Made by a program: the position numbers and the translations under genes. From an uncultured Bacteroides sp. (lineage in GTDB: Bacteria; Bacteroidota; Bacteroidia; Bacteroidales; Bacteroidaceae), in contig CALUFR010000118.1 of NCBI GenBank assembly GCA_944319875.1, positions 1 to 61,968 on the forward strand: DNA of 61,968 bases, given 5' to 3'. The notes under the pieces were generated by a model, which was not told where the DNA came from, searched no databases, and saw nothing but the letters and a program-made list of their open reading frames with translations. Positions 8,338 to 17,560 of the stretch are shown piece by piece. Within the stretch, counting starts at the first letter, position 1, and every line of letters begins with the position of its first letter.

Positions 8338-11300
8338 TTCTTTTTTCGTTTACTTCGGTTGGTAGATATATAACTGTAGATGGCAGGCACGATGTACATA
8401 GTGAGCAGCGTGGACACAATCATACCGCCTACTACCGCCGTACCCATAGCGATGCGCTGGTTGGCTCCTTCTCCGCTGGCAAACGCCAACGGGATAAGGC
8501 CGAGGACGGTAGCCGCACTGGTCATGAGGATGGGGCGCAGGCGTTGCAGAGCCGCATCCCGGATAGCTTGCATTTTGTCCTCTCCATGCTCCTGCTTCAA
8601 GTTGGCGAACTCCACAATGAGGATACCATTCTTGGCTACCAGGCCGATAAGCATGATGATGCCGATCTGGCTGAAGATGTTCATGGTGATGTCTCCGAAA
8701 TACATGAACACCAACGCTCCCGCAATGGCCAACGGCACGGTGAACATGATGACCAACGGATCTTTGAAACTCTCGAACTGTGCCGCCAAAATCAAATAAA
8801 TCAAGAAGATGGCCAGGATGAAAGCGAACATCAGGCTGGACGCGCTCTCGCTGTAGTCCTTGGAATCACCGGAAAGAGCGGTGCGGAAGGTCTCATCCAA
8901 TACCTCATCGGCTATCTTGTCCATCTCTTCCAGTCCCTGCCCGATGGTCTTCCCTTCGGCAAGGCCGCTGGAAACCGTGGCGGAGACAAAGCGGTTGTAT
9001 CGGTAAAGTTTGGGTGGTGCCGTGCCGTAGATGATTTCCACTAAGTTGTCCAGTTGCACCATGTCGCCATTATCGCTACGGATGTACAAGCCCACTAAGT
9101 CGGAAGGTTTATTACGTTGCTGGCGGTTGATTTCGCCTAATATCTCGTATTGCTTGCCGTTCATGTAGAAGTAACCCATGCGTTGGCCACTCAATCCGTA
9201 TTGCAAGGTTTGGGCGATGTTGCGGGTGCTGATACCCATAACACCCGCTTTGTCGCGATTGATTTGGATACGAGCCTCCGGATCGCTGAACTTCAGGTTA
9301 ACGTCCGCCATTTGGAAAGTGGGATTTTCGTACACCCGCTCCATGAACTTGGGCAGTACTTCCTGCAACTTCTCAATGTTAGTGGCCTGTAACACGTATT
9401 GCACCGGCATGCTGCTGCGTCGTCCGCCGAAGGAGGACTGCTGCTGCACGAAGGCACGCGCTTTCGTCTCTTTCTGCACGGCGCGCGACAATTCCTCGGC
9501 TACTTCCATCTGCGTATAGTCACGGTCTTTGATGTCCTTCAGTGTGATTCGGATGTTTCCGCTACCGCTGGACACACGTGCCGTGACGGCTTGTGCGTCG
9601 GGGATGATGGAGTCCACCACGTCATTGATGCGTTCCGTGTAGTCACGGATATATTCGTAGCTGACACCTTCGGCACCATTGGTGTTGATGGTTATCTGCG
9701 AACGGTCCTCCAGCGGCGCCATTTCGGCCGGAATATGGTTCCATAAAAATGCGATGAGTACAAACATGAGCCCCGAAAACGCTAAAGCGATCCAACGTTG
9801 GCGAAGGAAGGCTGCCAGCGAACGGCTGTACAGACGGTTCATCCCTTCGAAGAACGGCTCTGTCTTGCGATAGAACCAGTTCTGTTTCTCTCGGTGCTTC
9901 AATAATTTGGTGGCCAGCATCGGCGTAAAAGTCAAGGCGGCAAAAGCCGAAATAAGGATAGAACCGGAGATGACAAAGCTGAATTCGCGGAACAGGCGTC
10001 CTGTAGTACCTTCCATGAAAACAATGGGAAAGAACACTGCTACCAGTGTGATGGTGGTGGAGATTACCGCAAAGAAAATTTCCTTAGCTCCCTCAATACC
10101 CGCCTGTATGGGTTCCATGCCTTTCTCGATGCGGACGTAGATGTTCTCCGTCATCACGATGGCATCGTCCACTACCAAGCCTACGGCCAGCACAACGGCC
10201 AGCATGGTAAGCACATTGATGGAGAACCCCGCCACGTACATCACGAAGAAAGCGCCGATGAGCGAAACCGGGATTACGATGCAGGGCACCAAGGTCACCC
10301 GCCAGTCGCGTAAGAACAGGAAAATGATGATGATCACCAAAACGAATGCCTCATACACCGTATGCTCCACTTCGCTGATGGAAGCACGGATGAAGCGTGT
10401 GTTGTCGAAGCCGTAAGTATAATCCACATCTTCAGGCAAGTCCTTCTTCATGCGTTCCATACGTTCATACACGGCGTCGGCTATCTCGATGTGGTTGGCG
10501 CCCGGTTGAGGGATAACGACCACGCCCACCATCGGCACGCCGTTCATCTTCATGTAGCTTTTGATGTCGGCGGCACCCAGTTCCGCACGGCCAATGTCGC
10601 TAAGGCGGATAATGCGGTTGCCGTCCTCACGGATAATCAGGTTGTTGAACTCTTCCGGTGTGTGCATCAAGCCCAGGGTGCGGATGGTCAGTTCCGTGGT
10701 ATTGCCTTCAATGCTTCCTGAAGGCAGTTCGATGTTCTCGCGGTCGATGGCGTCCTTTACGTCTACCGGTGTGATGCCGGAGCCTGCCATTTTAGTAGGA
10801 TCCAGCCAAAGGCGCATGGAGTATTTTTTCTCGCCCCAGATACTGACGCTACTCACGTCGGAAATCGTTTGAAGCTGTTCCTTCACCGTAAGTTCGGCAA
10901 TCTCACTCAACTCCAACAACGAACGCTTGTTGCTCTGCAAAGCTACCATCAGGATGGGTGTAGCGTCCGCATCCGCTTTCGACACCGTAGGTGGGTCACA
11001 ATCGCGAGGCAAATAGCGTTGGGCGCGCGACACCTTGTCACGCACGTCGTTGGCCGCCGTTTCCAGGTCTACGGAGAGCTCGAATTCCACCGTGATGCGG
11101 CTTTGTCCTTGCTGGCTCACACTGGTCAGCGATCGGATGCCCGGTATGCCGTTGATGTTTTGCTCCAACGGTTCGGTAATCTGGTTTTCAATCACATCGG
11201 CGTTAGCTCCCGTGTACGAACATTGCACGGAGATGATGGGATTGTCTACCGACGGATATTCGCGTACGCCCAAGTAGGTATAACCAATCATTCCGAAGAG

Positions 11301-11366
11301 CAGGATAATGATGGTCAATACCGTGGAGAGTACGGGACGACGTATGCTTAGTTCGGAAATGTTCAT
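8334..11366 (-). CDS. RND efflux pump, AcrB/HAE1 type
   Basis: 1010 residues, the normal length. It starts with the typical first helix (ISELSIRRPVLSTVLTIIIL). It has the two porter regions and two blocks of membrane helices; the proton-relay aspartates lie in AVGLVVDDAIVMTENI near residue 400. The C-terminal block has GLVAKNGILIVEFANL. It exports hydrophobic compounds from the inner membrane and periplasm through the partner channel, driven by protons. The start overlaps the adaptor stop by 4 bp. Substrate cannot be inferred. No regulator gene (TetR or AraC type) lies adjacent, which is unusual for multidrug pumps but common in Bacteroides. Confidence 0.95.
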   Translation of the reverse strand: MNISELSIRRPVLSTVLTIIILLFGMIGYTYLGVREYPSVDNPIISVQCSYTGANADVIENQITEPLEQNINGIPGIRSLTSVSQQGQSRITVEFELSVDLETAANDVRDKVSRAQRYLPRDCDPPTVSKADADATPILMVALQSNKRSLLELSEIAELTVKEQLQTISDVSSVSIWGEKKYSMRLWLDPTKMAGSGITPVDVKDAIDRENIELPSGSIEGNTTELTIRTLGLMHTPEEFNNLIIREDGNRIIRLSDIGRAELGAADIKSYMKMNGVPMVGVVVIPQPGANHIEIADAVYERMERMKKDLPEDVDYTYGFDNTRFIRASISEVEHTVYEAFVLVIIIIFLFLRDWRVTLVPCIVIPVSLIGAFFVMYVAGFSINVLTMLAVVLAVGLVVDDAIVMTENIYVRIEKGMEPIQAGIEGAKEIFFAVISTTITLVAVFFPIVFMEGTTGRLFREFSFVISGSILISAFAALTFTPMLATKLLKHREKQNWFYRKTEPFFEGMNRLYSRSLAAFLRQRWIALAFSGLMFVLIAFLWNHIPAEMAPLEDRSQITINTNGAEGVSYEYIRDYTERINDVVDSIIPDAQAVTARVSSGSGNIRITLKDIKDRDYTQMEVAEELSRAVQKETKARAFVQQQSSFGGRRSSMPVQYVLQATNIEKLQEVLPKFMERVYENPTFQMADVNLKFSDPEARIQINRDKAGVMGISTRNIAQTLQYGLSGQRMGYFYMNGKQYEILGEINRQQRNKPSDLVGLYIRSDNGDMVQLDNLVEIIYGTAPPKLYRYNRFVSATVSSGLAEGKTIGQGLEEMDKIADEVLDETFRTALSGDSKDYSESASSLMFAFILAIFLIYLILAAQFESFKDPLVIMFTVPLAIAGALVFMYFGDITMNIFSQIGIIMLIGLVAKNGILIVEFANLKQEHGEDKMQAIRDAALQRLRPILMTSAATVLGLIPLAFASGEGANQRIAMGTAVVGGMIVSTLLTMYIVPAIYSYISTNRSKRKKK

Positions 11367-12472
11367 TGGGCTGATTGTGTATGATCTGTTGAGATAATGT
11401 TGTCGATAGTCACTTCCATGCCTGTGCGCAGCTGTTGGGTGCCGGACACGATGACGGTGTCACCTGCGGACAAGCCTTGCTTCACTTGCACCAGGGCATC
11501 GGTGCGGATGCCGGCTACGATTTCCACCGGCTCGGCTTTGCCTGAACGATAGAGGTAGACTTTGTCCTTACCCATTTCGGGCACGATGGCTTCTGAAGGA
11601 ATGGCGAGCGTGTTCTCGTACTCTTGTTTCTTCAAGCTGATGGAGACATAGCGTCCCGGCATGATGAAACCGGTTTCGTTGGGGTAGAGGGCACGGATGG
11701 TCAATGTGTGCGTATTGGGATCGATGCTCGACTCACGGGCATAGACCTGGGCGTGATAGGTGTTTAATGAACCTTCCAAAGTGAAGGTTAAGTTCGTGCC
11801 TTTCTGTATTGTGGCGGCATAGCGCTCGGAGACGGAGAACTCCACTTTCAAGGGAGAGGTTTTTGTGAGTTTGGCCACGACGGTTGTAGGTGAGGCGTAG
11901 CTTCCTACGCTGACCTGACGAAGTCCGATAATGCCATCGAAAGGGGCGCGAAGTTCTGTCTGCTCTATTTGCGCTTCGACGCTTTCGATGTCGGCGTTCA
12001 AGGTTGCCAGTTCGGTTTTTACCTGCTCGTAGGCTTCCTGGCTGACTGCGTCTCGCTTCAGCAGGGCGTCTTGGCGGAAAACTCGGTCTTCGGCCAGCTT
12101 TAGTTGGGCAATCAGGCGTTGCAACTGGGCTTGCAAGGGGCGGTCGTTCACTTTGGCCAGTAGTTGGCCTTTCTTCACGGTGGTCCCTTCCTTAAAGTTG
12201 ATTTCAACGATTTTGCCCGATGTCTCGAATGAGAGGTCTACTTCTTCGTCGGGTATCAGGCTGCCGATGATGGGAACTTCATCGGTCAGGGTGCGGGGAT
12301 GTACGATGATGGCATTGATGTTGAGTGCTTTTCTTTTCTTGCTCTGCCGGGTCATCACTTTGTCTGCCTCGGCCAGTTCTTCATTCGGATGGGGCATTTG
12401 CGAATAAACTCCCCAACCTATCAAACCGGCGCCTATGATGGCAATGAGACTCCATTTTACTCTCTTCTTCAT
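11363..12472 (-). CDS. RND efflux periplasmic adaptor (membrane fusion protein)
   Basis: 369 residues from the ATG at 12470-12472. An in-frame ATG lies further upstream at 12709, but that stretch runs through the end of rsgA and gives a low-complexity leader, whereas MKKRVKWSLIAIIGAGLIGW is a clear membrane anchor. It carries a barrel-sandwich lipoyl-like half (IVEINFKEGTTVKKGQLLAKV), a coiled-coil hairpin (about residues 100-165), the second lipoyl half (APFDGIIGLRQVSVGSY) and a beta-barrel C-terminus. It links the RND pump to TolC. First gene of the three-gene operon. Confidence 0.92.
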   Translation of the reverse strand: MKKRVKWSLIAIIGAGLIGWGVYSQMPHPNEELAEADKVMTRQSKKRKALNINAIIVHPRTLTDEVPIIGSLIPDEEVDLSFETSGKIVEINFKEGTTVKKGQLLAKVNDRPLQAQLQRLIAQLKLAEDRVFRQDALLKRDAVSQEAYEQVKTELATLNADIESVEAQIEQTELRAPFDGIIGLRQVSVGSYASPTTVVAKLTKTSPLKVEFSVSERYAATIQKGTNLTFTLEGSLNTYHAQVYARESSIDPNTHTLTIRALYPNETGFIMPGRYVSISLKKQEYENTLAIPSEAIVPEMGKDKVYLYRSGKAEPVEIVAGIRTDALVQVKQGLSAGDTVIVSGTQQLRTGMEVTIDNIISTDHTQSAQ

Positions 12473-12573
12473 GTTTTCAGTTGTTTGTGGTATCAGTATA
12501 AATTTTACATCCGGACTTAGAGTGCCGTGGGGGAATGGTCTAACGCCGGGTGTGTGAGAAACCGGCTTGTTTG

Positions 12574-13509
12574 TCAATATCCCGTCCGGTACTTGCCCTC
12601 CTCCTTGTCCTCGAGCATGCTGAGGTAGGACTGGTAGCGCGACTTGCTGATGCGGTGTTCTTCCACAGCTTGAAGTACAGCACATCCCGGCTCGTGCCGG
12701 TGCGTGCAATTACCGTAGCGGCAATTGGCGGAGGCTTTGAATATCTCCGGAAAGTAGTGTCCGATTTCCTCGACCTCCATGTCGAAAGTTCCGAATCCTT
12801 TGATGCCCGGTGTGTCGATGATGTAGCCACCGCCATTGTCCACGGAATACATTTCGGAAAAGGTCGTGGTGTGCATCCCTTTGTTATGCGCTTGCGAGAT
12901 TTCTCCCGTGCGGGCATCGGTGCCGGGCAGGAGAGCATTGATAAGGGTGGATTTGCCTACGCCCGAGTTGCCGGAGAAGAGGGTGACGGCTCCGCGAAGC
13001 TTTGCCTTTACTTCCTCGATGCCTTGACCTTGGATTGCCGAAACTTTGAGGCAGGGATAACCGATGGTCGTGTAGAGGTGGACGAGACCGTCCAAGTAAC
13101 GCAGGTCATCTTCCTCGTAGAGGTCGGTCTTGTTGAAGATCAGGCAGGTGGGGATGCGGTAGGCTTCAGCCGTGGCCAGAAATCGGTCGATGAAGGTAGT
13201 CGAGGTCTCCGGATAATTGACGGTTACGATGAGCATGCACTGGTCGAGGTTGGCGGCGATGATGTGTGATTGTTTCGAGAGGTTGGACGCGCGGCGGATG
13301 ATGTAGTTCTTGCGATCCTCTATCTCGGTGATGAAGGCTGTGCCCTCCCGGTTTTCTACAATCTGCACACGGTCGCCCACGGCCACAGGGTTGGTGCTGC
13401 GGATGCCTTTCAGACGGAAGTTCCCTTTCACTTTGCACTCCACATCCCGCCCTTCGTCCGTGCGGACCAAGTACCAGCTGCCGGTGTTTTTAATTACGAG
13501 ACCAGTCAC
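12574..13509 (-). CDS. rsgA: Ribosome small-subunit GTPase RsgA
   Basis: About 311 residues. An N-terminal OB fold ([19 protein letters not shown]) is followed by a circularly permuted GTPase: the G4 motif NKTD near residue 130 precedes the P-loop GNSGVGKST near residue 185 and DTPG near residue 225. The C-terminal zinc motif is C-x4-C-x-H-x5-C ([14 protein letters not shown]). It releases late assembly factors from the 30S subunit. There is no ATG: the frame offers a GTG at 13509 giving [12 protein letters not shown], which aligns best with the family start, or a TTG at 13518 that lies inside the adjacent repeat. It follows frr after the repeat-filled gap. Confidence 0.93.
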   Translation of the reverse strand: MTGLVIKNTGSWYLVRTDEGRDVECKVKGNFRLKGIRSTNPVAVGDRVQIVENREGTAFITEIEDRKNYIIRRASNLSKQSHIIAANLDQCMLIVTVNYPETSTTFIDRFLATAEAYRIPTCLIFNKTDLYEEDDLRYLDGLVHLYTTIGYPCLKVSAIQGQGIEEVKAKLRGAVTLFSGNSGVGKSTLINALLPGTDARTGEISQAHNKGMHTTTFSEMYSVDNGGGYIIDTPGIKGFGTFDMEVEEIGHYFPEIFKASANCRYGNCTHRHEPGCAVLQAVEEHRISKSRYQSYLSMLEDKEEGKYRTGY

Positions 13510-13515
13510 TTTGTT

Positions 13516-13605
13516 CAATTGACAATTGACAATTGATAATTGATAATTAGTTTCTTGAGAGCCTGCTTATATTGCTCGTTGTCAATTATCAATTATCAAT
13601 TGTTC
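13516..13605. repeat. AT-rich dispersed repeat with inverted arms between frr and rsgA
   Basis: The left arm (13516-13549) is made of CAATTGACAATTGA and CAATTGATAATTGATAATT copies; the right arm (about 13580-13605) is the inverted form, TGTCAATTATCAATTATCAA. The arms could fold into a hairpin over a 30-bp loop. The left arm touches the rsgA start region. The motif is a known-looking Bacteroides-type intergenic minisatellite, and when read through it encodes peptides like QLSIVNCQL. Confidence 0.75.
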
Positions 13606-13612
13606 ATTCGTT

Positions 13613-14173
13613 TTAGACCGTCATTATCTCCTTGTCCTTGGCCGCCAGCATGTCGTCTATCTGCTTGATGTACTTGTCGTGTACTTTCTGCAGCTTCTCC
13701 TCGGCACCTTTCTGGGCATCTTCGGCGAGACCTTCCTTCACGGCTTTCTTCAGCTGGTCGATGGCATCGCGGCGGGCGTTGCGCACACTCACCTTGGCTG
13801 TTTCTCCTTCGCCCTTGCACTGCTTGGCCAGCTGCTTACGGCGTTCCTCGGTGAGGGGCGGGATGCCGATGCGGATGATTTCACCGTTGTTTTCAGGCAT
13901 AATGCCCAGTGAGGAATCGATGATGGCCTTTTCAATAATCCGGAACATGCTCTTGTCCCAGGGCTTGATGGCGATGCTGCGTGCGTCGGGTGTGGTGACG
14001 GCGGCCACGTTGTTGATAGGCACCATGCTTCCGTAGGAATCTACGCGGATGCCGTCCAGCAGGCGCACGTCTGCCTTTCCGGCACGGATGTGTGCCAATG
14101 TCTCTTCCAGATACATGACGGCCATGTCCATCTTTTCTTGGGCTTCACCCAGAATGTCTTTTACGTCTTTCAT
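13613..14173 (-). CDS. frr: Ribosome recycling factor
   Basis: 186 residues, the standard length. Family landmarks are MDMAVMYLEETLAHIRAGKA near the start, the VAAVTTPDARSIAIKPWDKS block, IPPLTEERRKQL in domain II, and a long C-terminal helix ending AAKDKEIMTV. With EF-G it splits the post-termination ribosome. It lies between a DUF6807 gene and rsgA in one minus-strand run that begins with pyrH. Confidence 0.97.
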   Translation of the reverse strand: MKDVKDILGEAQEKMDMAVMYLEETLAHIRAGKADVRLLDGIRVDSYGSMVPINNVAAVTTPDARSIAIKPWDKSMFRIIEKAIIDSSLGIMPENNGEIIRIGIPPLTEERRKQLAKQCKGEGETAKVSVRNARRDAIDQLKKAVKEGLAEDAQKGAEEKLQKVHDKYIKQIDDMLAAKDKEIMTV

Positions 14174-14265
14174 ATTGTTTCGTTGGTTTTAGATAGCTTG
14201 ATTATTCAATTGATTTTCGAGCAAATGTAGCGCTTTTTTTGTTCTTCTGCAAAAAGAAGCTCGTT

Positions 14266-15222
14266 TTATCGGTGTTTTCTCTCTGCCTGTCCGCCGGGAA
14301 AGCCCGCCAATCGGGTGGCCGCGTCGGCGTCCAGCTTGCCGTCGAGCACGTATACTCTATAGGCCAGCGTTAACTCTGTACCCGGTTGCAACGTGAAAGA
14401 TTGCTCCTTGGTGGGGGAGAAATTCCACATGACATCACCTGTTGGCCACACGCGCAACGGTTCGGGATAGTTCAGGTTATCGGGTGAAGGCACCACCAAC
14501 AGACAGGCGTAACCTGCCCCGGCCGGTCCTTGCAGATAGCACCAACGAGCGTGTGATCCGTCGGTATTCTTGCGCACGGCTCCTTCCGAGGTGAGCATTT
14601 CGCTGGTATCTCCGTTCCAGTCGGGGCGCGTGCGGAGGCAGAAGCCGCCGTATCTGTAGGCTTCGAGCGTCACGGGGCTGTTTCCGGCGCAACGGAGCGT
14701 CGTGTGGTAATCTATGTAATAGCCCGGACGTTCCGCACGACCCAGTCGTACGGTCAGTGTCTCGGTCATGGCCGTCTTTTCGGCCGATGAATCCGGATAG
14801 GCCACGTGATCCAGCGTGGCGGTGAAACCGTTGTCTATCACTTGCTCAAAGCCCCGGAAGCGCACCGTGCCCTGCCGCTTGTACAGATTCCAGAAGTCTA
14901 TTTCTTTTCCTTCGAAAGTGGTTTTGGTCCAGGCATACCACAGGCCGAAGTGATGACGGTGGTCGGCGGGTGAGCAGTTGGTCAGCGTCTCTCCGCTCAT
15001 GCTCCGTAGGGGATGGATGAAGCCGCTGCGCTTGAACACGCTATCCACGCCGGCGGGGGGATAGACCGTGGCGTAGTTGTAGGAAAACAACAAGGTGTCT
15101 CCACACATGTAATCCAGACTTTTCCCCGTGTCCTTTACGGAGAAGGAAGGCGCCTCCGGACGGCAGGCGGCACAAAGGAGTAACATCGACAACAAGACGG
15201 CAAGGCTATTCAAGAGCTTCAT
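14266..15222 (-). CDS. DUF6807 (PmoA-like) lipoprotein
   Basis: 318 residues. The N-terminus is a lipoprotein signal (LLSMLLLCAAC) with a candidate lipid-attachment cysteine at about residue 20. The body matches the DUF6807/'methane oxygenase PmoA' family: SGFIHPLRSMSGETLTN, PADHRHHFGLWYAW with a conserved histidine pair, EIDFWN, and the late MWNFSPTKEQSFTLQPG. Family members often sit with carbohydrate enzymes, and the activity is unknown; despite the name they are not methane monooxygenases. It is placed 19 bp behind pyrH and about 90 bp before frr, splitting a pair that is usually adjacent. Confidence 0.82.
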   Translation of the reverse strand: MKLLNSLAVLLSMLLLCAACRPEAPSFSVKDTGKSLDYMCGDTLLFSYNYATVYPPAGVDSVFKRSGFIHPLRSMSGETLTNCSPADHRHHFGLWYAWTKTTFEGKEIDFWNLYKRQGTVRFRGFEQVIDNGFTATLDHVAYPDSSAEKTAMTETLTVRLGRAERPGYYIDYHTTLRCAGNSPVTLEAYRYGGFCLRTRPDWNGDTSEMLTSEGAVRKNTDGSHARWCYLQGPAGAGYACLLVVPSPDNLNYPEPLRVWPTGDVMWNFSPTKEQSFTLQPGTELTLAYRVYVLDGKLDADAATRLAGFPGGQAERKHR

Positions 15223-15241
15223 TGTGTCTCTGTGTTTTATC

Positions 15242-15958
15242 TTAATTATGCACCAACGTCCCGATTTCTTCCCCGCTGATGACTTTCTTTAAGTTGCCCA
15301 CGGTGTCCATGTCGAAGACGATGATGGGAAGGTTGTTCTCCTTGCACATGCAGGTGGCGGTGAGGTCCATGACACGCAGGTTACGAGCGAGGACTTCATC
15401 GTAGGTGATGTCGCGGAACTTCGTGGCCATGGGGTCTTTTTCCGGATCGGCGGTATAGACACCGTCCACGCGGGTGCCCTTCAGCATCACGTCGGCTTCA
15501 ATTTCGATGCCACGCAGGCTGGAGCCTGTGTCGGTGGTGAAGAACGGATTGCCCGTGCCGGCGGACATGATGACCACTTCGCCCGCTTCGAGGCACTCGA
15601 TGGCGCGCCATTTGTTGTAGAACTCGCCGATAGGCTCCATACGTACGGCGGTCAAGACACGGGCTTTGACACCTTGTGCCGTGAGTGCCGAACTGAGTGC
15701 CAAGCTGTTGATGACCGTGGCGAGCATACCCATCTGGTCGCCCTTCACACGGTCGAAGCCCTTCATCGCGCCTTTCAGCCCGCGGAAGATGTTTCCTCCG
15801 CCGATAACGATGCCCACTTGCACGCCCATCTGCTGTATTTCCTTAATCTGTTCGGCGTATTGCACCAACCGCTCGTCATCGAAGATGCCCGGCTGGTCAC
15901 CCTTCAAGCTCTCGCCGCTGAGCTTGAGGAGGATTCGTTTGTAATGAGGTGTTGCCAT
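15242..15958 (-). CDS. pyrH: UMP kinase
   Basis: 238 residues, normal for bacterial PyrH of the amino-acid-kinase fold. Visible are the N-terminal phosphate site RILLKLSGESLKG, GGGNIFRG near residue 55, the acceptor-binding MSAGTGNPFFTTDTG near residue 130, and GTRVDGVYTADPEKDP. It phosphorylates UMP to UDP, with GTP activation and UTP inhibition in the family. First gene of the pyrH-DUF6807-frr-rsgA run. Confidence 0.97.
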   Translation of the reverse strand: MATPHYKRILLKLSGESLKGDQPGIFDDERLVQYAEQIKEIQQMGVQVGIVIGGGNIFRGLKGAMKGFDRVKGDQMGMLATVINSLALSSALTAQGVKARVLTAVRMEPIGEFYNKWRAIECLEAGEVVIMSAGTGNPFFTTDTGSSLRGIEIEADVMLKGTRVDGVYTADPEKDPMATKFRDITYDEVLARNLRVMDLTATCMCKENNLPIIVFDMDTVGNLKKVISGEEIGTLVHN

Positions 15959-16014
15959 AGTTGTATATTATATATATGTATATTCGTTGGGGACAAAGAT
16001 AGTGCAAATCGAAC

Positions 16015-16048
16015 ACAAAACATTCAAGCTCGCTTGAAAATGTTTTGT
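16015..16048 (-). terminator. Hairpin downstream of the AlkD-like gene
   Basis: ACAAAACATT at 16015-16024 and AATGTTTTGT at 16039-16048 are complementary, with an inner CAAGC/GCTTG pair. It sits between the AlkD-like stop and the pyrH promoter region, so it may terminate the upstream unit. The T run is weak. Confidence 0.45.
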
Positions 16049-16098
16049 TGAGATGCAGCCTATCTTATTGAAAAATCATGATTATTTCTCGTATGTCT

Positions 16099-16830
16099 CT
16101 ATTTCCGCCTCATCCCCTTGACCACCAGCTTCACCTCAGCATCCACCCGGTAGGACTCCACAATCTTTTGCAACGTCTTGTTGTAGGTGAAGTCATCAAG
16201 CGAGTTTCCTTCCTTCAAGTAGCGCATCGTGAGGTCGGGGAACTTGACGAAGCAGACGGACAACGCCCAAGCCACGCCCATCCGGACGTAATACCCCTCG
16301 TGGCGGATGCTATCGTAGAGGCGAAGCAACTCCGTGATATGCTCTTCGTCAATAAACAATTGCATCGCCATCACCACGCCGAAGCGTATCTCGTATTCGC
16401 CCTCCGCCTGCATCCAGCCCTTGAGGTATTCCCACAGGCGTTCCCGATGAGCCTCAACGAACCGTTTCCCTCCACCGAACTTGAACGTATCGCACACCGA
16501 CCAACTGTTGATAATATGCACGAAGCGAGTCACTCGCTCCAGATATACCTCTACATCTTCGTCCAGACAGATACAGCCTAGCACCATGCCTTGCAGCATC
16601 CGCTCCTCCATATAATAAGTGTCTGCCGTGGCGAGGTAAGTCTGCCAGTCGCCCTTGGCGATGCGCTTGGCTAGTTCCCGCAGTTGGGGAATGCGGATGC
16701 CCAATACGTTCGGCACACCAGGGTTAAGGCTCTGGCTGAAAGGTTTATTGCCCTGCTCGGCCAGGCGGAATAGTTCGGCCTTGATGGTTTCGGGGGAGAT
16801 GAGGGAAAATCCCTTACACTGCGCACTCAT
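16099..16830 (-). CDS. AlkD-like DNA alkylation repair protein
   Basis: 243 residues made of HEAT-like helical repeats. Segments typical of the DNA alkylation repair family are GVPNVLGIRIPQLRELAKRI near residue 40, YYMEERMLQGMVLG, and NSWSVCDTF near residue 110, whose Trp/Asp correspond to the AlkD base-flipping site. MGVAWALSVCFVKFP follows near residue 185. Such enzymes excise bulky or positively charged N3/N7-alkylpurines, though many Bacteroidetes homologues are untested. Its start overlaps the hicB stop by 17 bp, so it may be translated by coupling with hicB. Confidence 0.85.
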   Translation of the reverse strand: MSAQCKGFSLISPETIKAELFRLAEQGNKPFSQSLNPGVPNVLGIRIPQLRELAKRIAKGDWQTYLATADTYYMEERMLQGMVLGCICLDEDVEVYLERVTRFVHIINSWSVCDTFKFGGGKRFVEAHRERLWEYLKGWMQAEGEYEIRFGVVMAMQLFIDEEHITELLRLYDSIRHEGYYVRMGVAWALSVCFVKFPDLTMRYLKEGNSLDDFTYNKTLQKIVESYRVDAEVKLVVKGMRRK

Positions 16831-17164
16831 GTTTCAGCTCATTGACAATAGCCTGGTTAATGAAATCATTGATAGTCATTCCCATGTTTGCGGCAAAGGC
16901 TGCCACACGCGAATGCAATTCCGAAGTCATACGCAGGTTCAGTTTCCCGCTGAACGGTTTAGCAGGTTCTACACCATCCGCCTTACACCCTTCCAAATAA
17001 CTGTCGACCCCTTCCTCAAAGTCTTTGCGGAGTTCGTCAATCGTATTTCCCTCGTACAAGATTAAGACCTTATTGCCCAGTCCTTGCACCTTGCCGCAGA
17101 GGCAATTATCTTCCTTGCTATACTCCACGGAGCCTTTGTAGCCTTTGTATTCCAAGTAATCCAT
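16814..17164 (-). CDS. hicB: HicB-family antitoxin
   Basis: 116 residues. The N-terminal degenerate RNase-H-like domain starts MDYLEYKGYKGSVEYS and includes the GTTIDE-like ILYEGNTIDELRKDFEEGVD. The C-terminal ribbon-helix-helix domain is GKLNLRMTSELHSRVAAFAA...MTINDFINQAI. HicB normally binds and blocks the HicA mRNA interferase and represses the operon. The upstream partner hicA, 8 bp away, is frameshifted (see its entry), so this antitoxin may be an orphan. It could still act as a regulator or counter other HicA toxins. Confidence 0.85.
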   Translation of the reverse strand: MDYLEYKGYKGSVEYSKEDNCLCGKVQGLGNKVLILYEGNTIDELRKDFEEGVDSYLEGCKADGVEPAKPFSGKLNLRMTSELHSRVAAFAANMGMTINDFINQAIVNELKHECAV

Positions 17165-17172
17165 AACTTATG

Positions 17173-17429
17173 TCAAATTAATCCGTTGTTCTTCAAATGT
17201 TGATAGATAGTTTTCATCATCCAGCCTTTCATAATACTACCCGGATGGGGACGGTGCAGGTCTATCCACTGCCCGGTTTCTTCGTTTTTGAAGCGTATAC
17301 GTGACCCGGAAGTTGCGCCTTTGTATGTTGCCGATATCCGAAATAGCCTAACAAGGAGGCAGATTCTTCAAAGGTAAAATCCTTGGGCAGTTTTTTGAAC
17401 CGTTCTATCAGTTTTTCTTTCGAACCCAT
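17173..17429 (-). pseudogene. hicA: hicA toxin gene with a one-base frameshift
   Basis: From the ATG at 17427-17429 the frame reads MGSKEKLIERFKKLPKDFTF, then ESASLLGYFGYRQHTK, a HicA N-terminus. Just after ACAAAG the reading continues only in the +1 frame as ATSGSRIRFKNEETG, then the HicA active-site motif LHRPHPG and SIMKGWMMKTIYQHLKNNGLI, ending at the TGA at 17173-17175. Inserting one G after ACAAAG would restore an uninterrupted 85-residue HicA (the canonical residue pair there is KGATSGS). In the original frame a stop follows about 50 codons in, before the active-site histidine. A sequencing error is possible, but as read the toxin is inactive. Confidence 0.85.
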
Positions 17430-17523
17430 ATCTATTATTATTCAGTTTTGGACAAAGGTACTAATATTGGTACTAATAGCCAAATAAAGTAAAGGAATAG
17501 TACGGCGGTGTACTTCAAATCCT

Positions 17524-17531
17524 TATCTTTG
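17524..17531 (+). promoter_or_regulatory. -7 promoter element before yccF
   Basis: TATCTTTG fits TAnnTTTG and ends 29 bp before the yccF start codon. No TTTG was found at the proper distance upstream, so only the -7 half is supported. Confidence 0.45.
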
Positions 17532-17560
17532 CCCCTATCAAACTATAAATAGAAAGTCGT

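Noticed and set aside
12473-12709. N-terminal extension of the RND adaptor
   Set aside because: It overlaps rsgA on the same strand and precedes an obvious membrane anchor beginning at MKKRVKW.
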